25,781 nt of DNA, taken from positions 1-25,781 of the forward strand of contig JALQUL010000421.1 in NCBI GenBank assembly GCA_023260735.1, in the 5' to 3' direction. A model generated the notes under the pieces. That model was not told the DNA's origin. It made no database searches and saw only the letters and a program-made list of their open reading frames with translations. This stretch comes from Limnohabitans sp. (lineage in GTDB: Bacteria > Pseudomonadota > Gammaproteobacteria > Burkholderiales > Burkholderiaceae_C). Positions 16,676-23,892 of the stretch are shown in pieces. The position numbers and the translations under genes are program-made. The number at the start of each line of letters is the position of its first letter. Within the stretch, counting starts at the first letter, position 1.

Positions 16676-17479
16676 ATGACACTTTCAGCCAATAGCACAG
16701 TTACCTATGAAGAACGCGGAGCCGTTGCCTTAGTTACACTGAATCGCCCACAAAATTTAAATAGTTTTAATTTGCAAATGCATCAAGATTTATGGGTAGC
16801 TCTTGATTTAGCTACGCAAAATTCTAATATCAGAGCCATGGTTTTAACGGGTGCTGGCAGAGGTTTTTGTGCAGGTGCGGACCTAGCCGATTTTGACTTT
16901 TCCGAGGGGCCTAATTTAATTGAAAGAGCCAACCCTGGCCCAATTATTGAAAAAGCTTTTAACCCCACTACTCGTAAAATTCAAAGTTTGCGTATGCCAA
17001 TTGTGGCCGCTATTAATGGTGTTGCAGCCGGCGCTGGTGCTTCTATCGCCATGGCCTGCGATATTGCAATTGCCAGCCCAAATGCCAGTTTTATTCAAGC
17101 CTTTAGTAAAATTGGTTTAATTCCAGATGCAGGCGGCACGTGGTTTTTAGCTGAACGTTTAGGTTTACCTAGAGCCATGGCGCTTGCCATGTTAGGTGAT
17201 AAATTAAGTGCAGAAAAAGCCAAAGAATGGGGCATGATTTGGGACGTAGCAGATGACTGTGTAGCGGCAGCACTTGAAATGGCTCAGCGCTTGTCTACCA
17301 TGCCCACCAAAGCGCTGATCTCTACACGAGCCTTACTACGCGATAGTGGCCAAAGAACACTAGACCAGCAACTCGATGCAGAACGAGACGCACAAGCAGC
17401 TTTAGGTCAAACCCATGACTACATAGAAGGTGTTAAAGCTTTTTTAGAAAAAAGACCTGCTCAATTTAAAGGCGAATAA
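16676..17479 (+). CDS. Enoyl-CoA hydratase/isomerase, PaaG-like
   Basis: A 267-residue crotonase-fold enzyme acting on acyl-CoA thioesters in the cytoplasm. The two oxyanion-hole segments are GRGFCAGADL (61-70) and NGVAAGAGASIAMACDI (114-130). The catalytic Asp151 lies in GLIPDAGGTW, the pattern of PaaG, which isomerises ring-epoxidised phenylacetyl-CoA and also shifts double bonds in enoyl-CoAs. Other PaaG-like runs are LPRAMALAMLGDKLSAEKAKEWGMIW and the C-terminal YIEGVKAFLEKRPAQFKG. No other phenylacetate gene is in the window and the next gene is fadD, so a role in fatty-acid or branched-chain beta-oxidation is as likely. An AAGG site precedes the ATG by nine bases. Confidence 0.88.
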   Translation: MTLSANSTVTYEERGAVALVTLNRPQNLNSFNLQMHQDLWVALDLATQNSNIRAMVLTGAGRGFCAGADLADFDFSEGPNLIERANPGPIIEKAFNPTTRKIQSLRMPIVAAINGVAAGAGASIAMACDIAIASPNASFIQAFSKIGLIPDAGGTWFLAERLGLPRAMALAMLGDKLSAEKAKEWGMIWDVADDCVAAALEMAQRLSTMPTKALISTRALLRDSGQRTLDQQLDAERDAQAALGQTHDYIEGVKAFLEKRPAQFKGE

Positions 17480-17493
17480 GCTTTCAAATATTA

Positions 17494-17527
17494 ATTTTGG
17501 TAAAAATCTTTTGATTTTTACCAAAAT
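17494..17527. terminator. Perfect 15-base hairpin after the hydratase gene
   Basis: A perfect stem (17494-17508 with 17513-17527) has a TTTT loop: left arm ATTTTGGTAAAAATC, right arm GATTTTTACCAAAAT. It starts 14 bases after the stop codon. The arms carry their own A and T tracts, and GGGTTTTT follows shortly after. A terminator for the hydratase gene is the likeliest role. Confidence 0.6.
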
Positions 17528-17626
17528 AAGGGTTTTTACTGAGGCATTCTTTAATAAAAACAGCCAATACACGGTAACAATAGAACAACTGACTCTTTTC
17601 TTACGCTTTATGGAGCCTAAACATTT

Positions 17627-19333
17627 ATGAGCACTTCTAGCAACCGTCCTTGGTTATCCGCATACCCTCCTGGTGTTCCTGCAGATATTGAATTGAATCA
17701 ATATGGTTCATTAGTCGAATTGATGGAGGAAAGTTTTCAAAAATATAGTCAACAAACCGCTTATAACTTTATGGGCAAAGACTTTAGTTTTGGACAAACC
17801 GACAAATTAAGTTTGTCTTTTGCCTCTTATTTACAAAGCTTAGGTTTAAATAAAGGTGACCGTGTTGCCATTATGATGCCCAACTTACCGCAGTATCCAA
17901 TTGCAGTAGCCGCTATTCTTAGAGCAGGCTATGTGGTAGTCAATGTAAACCCTTTATATACAGCTCGTGAACTTGAGCATCAACTCAATGATTCAGGTGC
18001 AAGAGCCATCATCATTATTGAAAACTTTGCCGCCACACTGCAACAATGTATTGCAAAAACACCTATTAAGCATGTGGTGCTTTGTGCTATTGGTGACCGC
18101 CTTGGCTTATTAAAAGGCAGCTTGGTTAATTACGTGATTCGTAATGTGAAAAAAATGGTGCCTGCTTTTGATCTAGCCAATGCCGTTCGGTTTAATGATG
18201 CATTAAGTACTGGCAAAAGTCTGCCATTTCAAAAGCCTACTATTGCCCCTGATGATGTGGCAGTTTTGCAATATACAGGCGGCACTACAGGTGTAAGTAA
18301 AGGGGCTGTTTTATTACATAAAAATATTATTGCCAACTTATTGCAATCTGAAGCTTGGAATCAACCTGCAATGGCAACCATTCCTCCCGATGTACAGGTT
18401 ACCACTGTTTGTGCATTACCTCTTTATCATATTTTTGCTTTTACAGTGGGTATGATGCTAAGCATGCGAACAGGCGGAAAATTAATTTTAATTCCTAACC
18501 CGCGCGATATACCCGCCGTATTAAAAGCTTTAGCGCCACACAAAATTCACAGCTTCCCAGCTGTTAATACTTTGTTTAATGCAATGGCTAATCACCCCGA
18601 TTTTAAAACAGTCGATTGGAGCCATTTGAAAGTATCTTTGGGTGGTGGTACAGCTGTACAAAGTGCCGTAGCTAAATTATGGCTAGAAAAAACAGGATGC
18701 CCTATTTGTGAAGGTTATGGCCTCTCAGAAACCTCACCATCAGCTAGTTGCAACCCACCCACTAACAAGTCCTTTACTGGCACGATTGGTGTGCCTATTC
18801 CTGGCACCGAAATGAAAATCATTGATGACGACGGTAATGAAGTCGCTATGGGACAGTCGGGTGAAATTGCAATTCGTGGCCCTCAAGTAATGGCCGGTTA
18901 TTGGCAACGCCCAGATGAAACGGCTAAGGTCATGACACACGATGGCTATTTTAAAACTGGTGACGTGGGCGTGATGGATGAAAACGGTTATTTTAAAATT
19001 GTGGATCGTAAAAAAGATATGATTTTAGTAAGTGGTTTTAATGTTTACCCTACCGAAGTTGAAGATGTAGTGAGCGGCTTAGAGGGCGTTCTAGAATGTG
19101 CTTGTGTAGGCGTACCAGACGATAAAACGGGCGAAGCAGTTAAATTGTTCGTGGTTAAAAAATCAGAGTCTTTAACCGAAGAGCAAATCCGCACTTATTG
19201 CAAAACCAATATGACCGCCTATAAACAACCTAAATTCATTGTGTTTAAAACGGAATTACCTAAAACTCCAGTAGGTAAAATTTTGCGCCGTGAATTACGT
19301 GATGCACCAAGCGCTACACCGGTTTCTCAATAA
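17627..19333 (+). CDS. fadD: Long-chain fatty acid-CoA ligase FadD
   Basis: A 568-residue AMP-forming acyl-CoA synthetase that activates fatty acids with ATP and CoA for beta-oxidation or lipid use. The phosphate loop is YTGGTTGVSKG at 216-226, the adenine-binding motif is EGYGLSETSPSASCNP at about 363-378, and the fatty-acyl synthetase signature DGYFKTGDVGVMDENGYFKIVDRKKDMI is at about 439-466. The C-terminal catalytic lysine lies in KTPVGKILRREL. VNVNPLYTARELEHQLNDSGA near 105-125 is diagnostic of FadD. A GGAG ribosome site lies upstream. It follows the hydratase gene after a terminator-like hairpin, so the two need not be co-transcribed. Confidence 0.95.
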   Translation: MSTSSNRPWLSAYPPGVPADIELNQYGSLVELMEESFQKYSQQTAYNFMGKDFSFGQTDKLSLSFASYLQSLGLNKGDRVAIMMPNLPQYPIAVAAILRAGYVVVNVNPLYTARELEHQLNDSGARAIIIIENFAATLQQCIAKTPIKHVVLCAIGDRLGLLKGSLVNYVIRNVKKMVPAFDLANAVRFNDALSTGKSLPFQKPTIAPDDVAVLQYTGGTTGVSKGAVLLHKNIIANLLQSEAWNQPAMATIPPDVQVTTVCALPLYHIFAFTVGMMLSMRTGGKLILIPNPRDIPAVLKALAPHKIHSFPAVNTLFNAMANHPDFKTVDWSHLKVSLGGGTAVQSAVAKLWLEKTGCPICEGYGLSETSPSASCNPPTNKSFTGTIGVPIPGTEMKIIDDDGNEVAMGQSGEIAIRGPQVMAGYWQRPDETAKVMTHDGYFKTGDVGVMDENGYFKIVDRKKDMILVSGFNVYPTEVEDVVSGLEGVLECACVGVPDDKTGEAVKLFVVKKSESLTEEQIRTYCKTNMTAYKQPKFIVFKTELPKTPVGKILRRELRDAPSATPVSQ

Positions 19334-19349
19334 TCTAAAACTAATATTT

Positions 19350-20156
19350 ATGAAAAAAACCTCTCAACTCTTTTTTGCAAGTTTGCTTGCTACTGTTGGC
19401 TTATTAAGTAGTCATTTAAGCTCTGCACAGGCCCTGCCAGATTTAAAAGGTAGAACTATTATTGCCGTGACTGAAAATGCTTACCCGCCTCTTAATATGA
19501 AAGATGCCAAAACAGGCCAAGGCGTAGGCTGGGAATATGACGCCTTCAATGAAATTGCAAAACGCCTTAATGCTAAAGTCGAATGGAAACTCACTAGCTG
19601 GGACACCATGATTGAAGCGGTTCGTAAAGGCCAATACGATGTGGGTATGGACGGCATTACCATTAAAGAAGATCGTAAAAAACAGGTGGCATTCTCTGAT
19701 CCATATATGGTTTCCGAGCAATTTATGATGGTAAGAGCCAATGAAAAACGTATTACCGATGCCAAAGTTTTTAAAACTAACACTCAATTATTAATTGGTG
19801 CACAAGGCGGTACGACTAATTTTTACACTGCGGTTTATGAAGTACTTGACGGTAGTGAAAAAAATCCGCGTATTAAGTTATACGAAACTTTTGGCTTATC
19901 TATGCAGGCGCTTAAAGTAGGTGATGTCGATATGGTGTTAACCGATGGCGTTTCAGCTCAAGGTTATATCAAGGCTTTTCCAAAAGACTTTAAAACGGTG
20001 GGTAAACCAATGGGTCGCGAAGAATTTGGTTTTATTATGAAACCAAAATCAGATTTGGTAAAACCTATTAATACCGCATTAGCACAAATGAAGGCCGATG
20101 GCACACTTAAAAAGTTAGATCAAAAATGGTTTGTGGACTACAAATTAAAACCCTAG
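19350..20156 (+). CDS. Polar amino acid ABC transporter binding protein (SBP family 3)
   Basis: A 268-residue secreted receptor. The start at 19350 (MKKTSQLFFASLLATVGLLS) begins a clear Sec signal peptide with cleavage after SAQA near residue 28; a longer frame from 19290 would overlap fadD and spoil it. The mature part shows family 3 landmarks: PPLNMKDAKTGQGVGWEYDAFNEIAKRL, AVRKGQYDVGMDGITIKEDRKKQVAFSDPYM and KADGTLKKLDQKWF at the C-terminus. It begins 17 bases after fadD, with no visible Shine-Dalgarno. Its permease follows after a strong terminator. Ligand not determinable; glutamine, arginine or other polar amino acids are family possibilities. Confidence 0.9.
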   Translation: MKKTSQLFFASLLATVGLLSSHLSSAQALPDLKGRTIIAVTENAYPPLNMKDAKTGQGVGWEYDAFNEIAKRLNAKVEWKLTSWDTMIEAVRKGQYDVGMDGITIKEDRKKQVAFSDPYMVSEQFMMVRANEKRITDAKVFKTNTQLLIGAQGGTTNFYTAVYEVLDGSEKNPRIKLYETFGLSMQALKVGDVDMVLTDGVSAQGYIKAFPKDFKTVGKPMGREEFGFIMKPKSDLVKPINTALAQMKADGTLKKLDQKWFVDYKLKP

Positions 20157-20225
20157 TTTTTAGAGTGTTTAAAGTAAGGTTCTAGCTCTTAAAAATCGAG
20201 TTGAATCATTCATTTTCAAGTTTTT

Positions 20226-20254
20226 AAAGAGGTGTTTACACCTCTTTTTCTTTT
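20226..20254 (+). terminator. Strong rho-independent terminator between binding protein and permease
   Basis: AAAGAGGTG at 20226-20234 pairs CACCTCTTT at 20239-20247 around a TTTA loop, and the T-rich tract TTTTTCTTTT follows. This is a textbook intrinsic terminator 70 bases after the binding-protein stop codon. Read-through or a separate promoter must supply the permease mRNA. Confidence 0.85.
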
Positions 20255-20287
20255 GCCTTTATTTATTCTTTTGTCTTTTTAACTTTT

Positions 20288-21112
20288 ATGATGATTAGCA
20301 ACACCAACAACGACAAGCAAGATAAACCTTATTGGCTCTATGCCATGATGTTATTGGTTTTGCTGTTCGTGGGTTTAGCCATTGCTGATGGACGTTATGA
20401 GCTTATTTTTTACACCTTAATAGCCGGTATTGGTGTGACGTTGCAAGTGGCTATTATTAGCTTTTTTTTATCTTGTAGTGTGGGTTTGTTGTTGGCTCTT
20501 GCTAGTTTATCTAAACACCAATGGCTAAGGCAATCGGCTCGCTTTTACATTGAACTCATAAGAGGTGTACCGGCACTGGTTATTTTGCTTTATATTACCT
20601 TTGCAGCCACTCCCGCTTTGGTAGAGCTATATCAAACTATTTTTGCTAGCTTCATAGAGCAAGGTTTTTTACCTGATATTCAAATTCGCGATATCTCTAA
20701 TTTAGTAAGGGCGGTAATCGCACTTGCAATCGCCTACAGTGCATTCTTGGCAGAGGTATTTAGAGCTGGCTTGCAAAGCATAGAGAGGTCTCAAGTGGAG
20801 GCTGCACAAGCCTTGGGTTTATCGAGATGGTTAACATTTAGACTGGTGATTTGGCCACAAGCCTTCAAACGAGTTTTACCTGTTTTAGGCAATGATTTTA
20901 TCGCCATGATAAAAGACTCGTCTTTGGTTTCTGTTTTGGGTGTAAATGACATTACCCAGTTAGGCAAACTTTATGCCTCAGCTTCTTTTTTAACGGTAGA
21001 AACTTATAACGTAGTTGCAGTTTTGTATTTAATACTTACCATTGGCTTATCTTTGATGCTTAGACGATTAGAGCGGCATCTACAAACCAAAGATAAAAGC
21101 GGTTTATTTTAA
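20288..21112 (+). CDS. Polar amino acid ABC transporter permease (HisMQ/GlnP family)
   Basis: A 274-residue inner-membrane protein with a hydrophilic N-terminal tail (about 15 residues) and about five to six hydrophobic segments. YTLIAGIGVTLQVAIISFFLSCSVGLLLAL and FYIELIRGVPALVILLYI are the hallmark N-terminal segments of this family. The EAA loop starts at Glu171 (EAAQALGLSRWLTFRLVIWPQAFKRVLP). It pairs with the upstream binding protein, from which it is separated by a strong terminator. No second permease or ATPase gene follows, so it probably works as a homodimer with an ATPase encoded elsewhere. Its end overlaps the end of convergent corA by nine bases. Confidence 0.9.
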   Translation: MMISNTNNDKQDKPYWLYAMMLLVLLFVGLAIADGRYELIFYTLIAGIGVTLQVAIISFFLSCSVGLLLALASLSKHQWLRQSARFYIELIRGVPALVILLYITFAATPALVELYQTIFASFIEQGFLPDIQIRDISNLVRAVIALAIAYSAFLAEVFRAGLQSIERSQVEAAQALGLSRWLTFRLVIWPQAFKRVLPVLGNDFIAMIKDSSLVSVLGVNDITQLGKLYASASFLTVETYNVVAVLYLILTIGLSLMLRRLERHLQTKDKSGLF

Positions 21113-22090
21113 CCAGCCACGACGCCTAAAATAAACCATAGGCACGGCGGCACTTAACACCATTAAACTGAGTGCCCAAGGATAACCCATTACCCAATTT
21201 GTCTCTGGCATAAATTTAAAGTTCATCCCATAGCTGCTCGCCACCAAGGTGGGTGGCAGCAAAGCCACGCTGGCCACCGAGAATAATTTAATAATTTTAT
21301 TTTGATTAATGTTAATAAAACCAACGGTGGCATCCATTAAGAAGTTAATCTTGTCAAACAAAAATGCAGTATGAGAATCGAGTGAGTCAATATCGCGCAA
21401 AATTTGCCTAGCATCTTCAAACTGATCGGCATTTAACAAACGCCTGCGCATTAAAAAGCTAACCGCCCTTCGGGTATCCATCATGTTACGACGTATCCTG
21501 CCGTTTAAATCTTCATGTCTGGCTATTGCACTCAGTACTTCACCAGCGGTGTCATCGGTTACGTTGGCAGCCAACACTTTACTGCTTACCTTTTCGAGGT
21601 GGTCATAAATACTCTCTAGCGTATCGGCGCAGTATTCGGCATCGGCGTCAAATAATTTAAGTAAAACCTCTTTGGCGTCTTCTAATAAACCGGGTACTCG
21701 GCGCGCCCTTAAACGCAACAACCTAAACACTGGCAAATCTTCATCATGAATCGAAAACAAAATACCTGGGCCATGCTCGATTGCACCCACATGATGCAAG
21801 ATAAATGCTACCCTCACTGCTCTAGGCTCATCGGCATCTGCAATTAGAAAATCTGAACGAATATGCAAATTACCATCGTCTTCTTCGTAAAAGCGCGCAG
21901 ACTCCTCGATGTCCTCATCCATTGCATCTTCTGGAATGGCTAAACCGTAGTGCTGCTTCACCCAGCGTTTTTCTTCTAGGGTCGGTGATTCTAAATCGAC
22001 CCAAATTGGGCTGTAATTGGCAAGGTCGGCTAAGGACTCTATTTCTTCTTGAAACAGACGTCCATTAACCAAAGAGAAAATATTGAGCAT
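21104..22090 (-). CDS. corA: CorA magnesium/cobalt channel
   Basis: A 328-residue pentameric inner-membrane ion channel for Mg2+ (also Co2+ and Ni2+). The cytoplasmic N-terminal funnel begins MLNIFSLVNGRLFQEEIESLADL and is rich in acidic residues (EDAMDEDIEESARFYEEDDG at about 54-73). A long stalk helix runs up to the first membrane segment. The selectivity motif YGMNF is at 287-291 (GMN at 288-290), followed by the second membrane segment and a basic C-terminus (FRRRGWLK). An AAGGAG site precedes the ATG by nine bases. Its upstream region contains a 14-base perfect inverted repeat, noted separately. It occupies the position where rpoN commonly sits beside hpf. Confidence 0.95.
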   Translation of the reverse strand: MLNIFSLVNGRLFQEEIESLADLANYSPIWVDLESPTLEEKRWVKQHYGLAIPEDAMDEDIEESARFYEEDDGNLHIRSDFLIADADEPRAVRVAFILHHVGAIEHGPGILFSIHDEDLPVFRLLRLRARRVPGLLEDAKEVLLKLFDADAEYCADTLESIYDHLEKVSSKVLAANVTDDTAGEVLSAIARHEDLNGRIRRNMMDTRRAVSFLMRRRLLNADQFEDARQILRDIDSLDSHTAFLFDKINFLMDATVGFININQNKIIKLFSVASVALLPPTLVASSYGMNFKFMPETNWVMGYPWALSLMVLSAAVPMVYFRRRGWLK

Positions 22091-22144
22091 GGCTCACTCC
22101 TTAGATGATTAGTGCAGGCAACAAATTGCTAGTGACGTAAAAGG

Positions 22145-22218
22145 TCGCTTTCAGCTCTGTGCACTATTAAACCAACAAGGAATGCAGGGGCAGTGTCTTA
22201 AAAAAGAGCTGAAAGCGA
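22145..22218. repeat. 14-base perfect inverted repeat in the corA upstream region
   Basis: TCGCTTTCAGCTCT at 22145-22158 is the exact reverse complement of 22205-22218, with 46 bases between. It lies 56-128 bases upstream of the corA start on the corA strand, so it could fold in a corA leader RNA. It could also be the end repeats of a small decayed element; no flanking duplication is visible. Confidence 0.6.
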
Positions 22219-22486
22219 AAGACTGGGATAGGTTTCCAAGAATTCGCTCCAAATGGCTGTTTGAAATAGATGTAAAAATGCTTTAAGCAGTTTTGATAAA
22301 GTACTAAGTTTAGCATTAATAACTATTATCGCCTTAAGCTATTACAAATTGATGAACTCTTTAGCTAACTGCCTAATTCTTTTAGTTTTTCATCAAATTT
22401 GATAGGAAAGCAACATTGCACTTCCACACCAAAACTACTATTTAGGTAAATAAGCTATAGATGGTGCAATGCAATATGAGAATTTC

Positions 22487-22515
22487 TTGCAATAATTTTT
22501 TTTTCGGTGCATAGT
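22487..22515 (+). promoter_or_regulatory. Candidate promoter of hpf
   Basis: TTGCAA at 22487-22492 and CATAGT at 22510-22515 are separated by 17 bases. Transcription would begin at about 22522, almost exactly where the leader hairpin begins. This fit supports the call, but it rests on sequence only. Confidence 0.4.
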
Positions 22516-22520
22516 GAAGC

Positions 22521-22609
22521 CATCAACAAAAAAATCATAGCAAATATTTCACGTATTTGTCATGATGTTGATGTATGCGTGGCTACGCGGCTGCTGGCTT
22601 GCTAGCCAC
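22521..22609 (+). other. Folded hpf leader RNA candidate
   Basis: Hairpin 1 spans 22521-22573: CATCAAC (22521-22527) pairs GTTGATG (22567-22573), ATCAT (22534-22538) pairs ATGAT (22562-22566), and CAAATA pairs TATTTG around a seven-base loop, with one A bulge of six and one mismatch. Then GCGT-GGCT-ACGC (22577-22588) and TGGCT-TGCT-AGCCA (22595-22608) can form two small hairpins, or GTGGCT (22579-22584) can instead pair AGCCAC (22604-22609). The ribosome site GGAGG follows at 22628-22632. Confidence 0.45.
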
Positions 22610-22638
22610 TTGATTGAATAGGCACTTGGAGGCACTTT

Positions 22639-22971
22639 ATGAATTTAACAATTAGTGGTCATCATTTGGAAGTTACCCCCGCCTTGCGCAGTTACGTTAC
22701 CTCAAAATTGGATCGAATCACCAAACATTTTGATAGCGTAGTCGATATTAAAGTTTTATTGACAGTTGAAAAACAAAAGGAAAAAGAAGGCAGACAAAGA
22801 GCTGAATGTAATATTCACGTAAAAGGAAACGATTTATTTGCAGAAAGTGCACATCAAGATTTATATGCAGCCGTAGATGAGTTAGTCGATAAGCTCGATA
22901 GACAAGTGTCTAAACACAAAGAAAAAATTCAAGACCATCATCATGCGTCCACTAAACGAATGATCCAATAA
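22639..22971 (+). CDS. hpf: Ribosome hibernation-promoting factor HPF
   Basis: A 110-residue short-type HPF/RaiA (YhbH) protein that binds the 30S decoding region and promotes 100S dimers in resting cells. It opens with MNLTISGHHLEVTPALRSYVTSKLDRITKHFD, the standard family beginning, and has the characteristic basic helix ending in KLDRQVSKHKEKI. The C-terminus carries a histidine-rich DHHHAS tail. It lacks the C-terminal dimerisation domain of long HPF. GGAGG lies six bases before the ATG, the best ribosome site in this part of the window. It is first in hpf-ptsN-hprK order but is cut off from ptsN by a strong terminator. Confidence 0.95.
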   Translation: MNLTISGHHLEVTPALRSYVTSKLDRITKHFDSVVDIKVLLTVEKQKEKEGRQRAECNIHVKGNDLFAESAHQDLYAAVDELVDKLDRQVSKHKEKIQDHHHASTKRMIQ

Positions 22972-22996
22972 ATTTTTACATTTATTTTATTTTAAG

Positions 22997-23020
22997 AGCC
23001 ATCAATTGATGGCTTTTTTT
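22997..23020 (+). terminator. Rho-independent terminator of hpf
   Basis: AGCCATC (22997-23003) pairs GATGGCT (23008-23014) around AATT, followed by a run of seven T. A textbook terminator 25 bases after hpf, which separates hpf expression from ptsN-hprK. Confidence 0.9.
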
Positions 23021-23397
23021 ATGTTCATTGTGTGTGGCATATCCGCATCATTTTATTAAATATGGCAATATTTTTATTACCAATTAAGCTTTAAAGGCTT
23101 TAATTAACAAATTAATTTTTGAAAGCTTTGTTTTGGGTATTGCACAGTTGTACATTTCTTGCATAATCGCCAATCCGACAAATAGATGTTATGTGCTGGA
23201 GGCAAGTAAATAATCTCACTTGCAAAGTCAACTTGTTTTATGATTCAAGGAGTCTTTGCTATTTTTATTTATGAAGAGAGCCATCAACCCGTCTTCACTT
23301 ATAAGAAGATAATCGGACCAAGAATAGTAGTTATCAACAAAGCCTGTCGATATTTCATCTCAAGAAATATCGGGTTGAGGACAAAAGTATCCACATC
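23021..23397 (+). other. ptsN upstream region and long leader
   Basis: A 377-base stretch between the hpf terminator and ptsN. It contains the candidate promoter at 23140-23167, a GCAAGT/ACTTGC hairpin (23202-23207 and 23218-23223), and a perfect nine-base hairpin CGATATTTC/GAAATATCG (23348-23356 and 23364-23372). TCAACCCG (23284-23291) is perfectly complementary to CGGGTTGA (23371-23378), which touches the presumed ribosome site TTGAGGA. A 53-codon reading frame overlaps the ptsN start. The first 120 bases are AT-rich with nothing recognisable. Confidence 0.5.
23140..23167 (+). promoter_or_regulatory. Candidate promoter of ptsN-hprK
   Basis: TTGCAC at 23140-23145 and CATAAT at 23162-23167 lie 16 bases apart, the same -10 as proposed for the sugar operon. 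It predicts a start near 23174 and a leader of about 225 bases before ptsN. It is needed because the hpf terminator lies upstream. Confidence 0.45.
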
Positions 23398-23401
23398 ATG
23401 A
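23240..23401 (+). CDS. Possible 53-residue leader protein overlapping ptsN
   Basis: ATG at 23240 opens a frame of 53 codons ending in TGA at 23399-23401, which overlaps the ptsN start as ATGA, a classical translational-coupling arrangement. The product begins MIQGVFAIFIYEESHQPVF and continues with a basic, hydrophobic middle (KKIIGPRIVVINKACRYF). I do not recognise it. No clear Shine-Dalgarno precedes its ATG, and the same bases form RNA hairpins, so it may be non-coding leader that happens to be open. Confidence 0.3.
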   Translation: MIQGVFAIFIYEESHQPVFTYKKIIGPRIVVINKACRYFISRNIGLRTKVSTS

Positions 23402-23868
23402 ATCGAATCGCCGAAATATTGAAACCCCAGCAAGTGCTGGTACAACTTGAAGTCACTAGTAAAAAACGTGTCTTCGAGGAAGCTGGTCTTTTGTTTGAAA
23501 GTTTACACAATTTAAGTCGAACAGTTGTCACCGATAGCCTGTTTGCACGAGAGCGTTTGGGCTCTACCGGTTTAGGTCATGGCGTGGCCATTCCGCATGG
23601 GCGCATTAAAGGACTGAAAACGCCTATGGCGGCTATTTTTCAACTAGCCACTCCCATCAGTTTTGACGCACCCGATGAGATTCCAGTTAGTCTTTTGGTC
23701 TTTTTATTAGTACCAGAAGCGGCTACCCAAAAACATTTAGAGTTACTCTCACAAATTGCAGAAATGTTAAGCGATTCTGCCCTGCGTGATCGACTCATGA
23801 ACAGCGTCGATGCTGGCCAACTTTTTGCCGATGTTTTCCAATGGCAAAGTCATCTTACTAATGCCTAA
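23398..23868 (+). CDS. ptsN: Nitrogen PTS regulatory protein EIIA-Ntr (PtsN)
   Basis: A 156-residue phosphoryl-accepting regulator of the nitrogen phosphotransferase chain (PtsP-Npr-PtsN). The phosphorylated histidine is His67 in GHGVAIPHGRIKG. Other family traits are the N-terminal ILKPQQVLVQLEVTSKKRVFEEAG, ARERLGSTGLG (51-60), and LVFLLVPEAATQKHLELLSQIAEMLSD. It likely influences potassium transport and stress regulation as in other proteobacteria. The ATG at 23398 gives the family start, although the nearest ribosome-site sequence (GAGGA at 23377-23381) is 16 bases away. hprK follows after 24 bases, and the two are probably one transcript. Confidence 0.95.
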   Translation: MNRIAEILKPQQVLVQLEVTSKKRVFEEAGLLFESLHNLSRTVVTDSLFARERLGSTGLGHGVAIPHGRIKGLKTPMAAIFQLATPISFDAPDEIPVSLLVFLLVPEAATQKHLELLSQIAEMLSDSALRDRLMNSVDAGQLFADVFQWQSHLTNA

Positions 23869-23892
23869 TTTCTCTTCCATAAAGGACGCCTC

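Larger units (their letters stand above)
22091..22638. other. 548-base gap between corA and hpf
   Basis: No convincing gene. From left to right it holds the corA leader with a 14-base perfect inverted repeat (22145-22158 and 22205-22218), an open plus-strand frame through that repeat (22113-22286, ATG at 22182), an AT-rich stretch with an eight-base CATTGCAC/GTGCAATG repeat (22414-22421 and 22464-22471), a candidate hpf promoter (22487-22515) and a structured hpf leader (22521-22632). No trace of rpoN is visible. Confidence 0.6.

Noticed and set aside
19443..19787. Minus-strand frames of 114 and 100 codons opposite the amino acid binding protein
   Set aside because: Both are opposite a well-supported secreted receptor gene and look like its antisense translation.
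22414..22471. CATTGCAC/GTGCAATG inverted repeat upstream of hpf
   Set aside because: Eight-base arms 42 bases apart with no further support; kept only as a note in the gap description.
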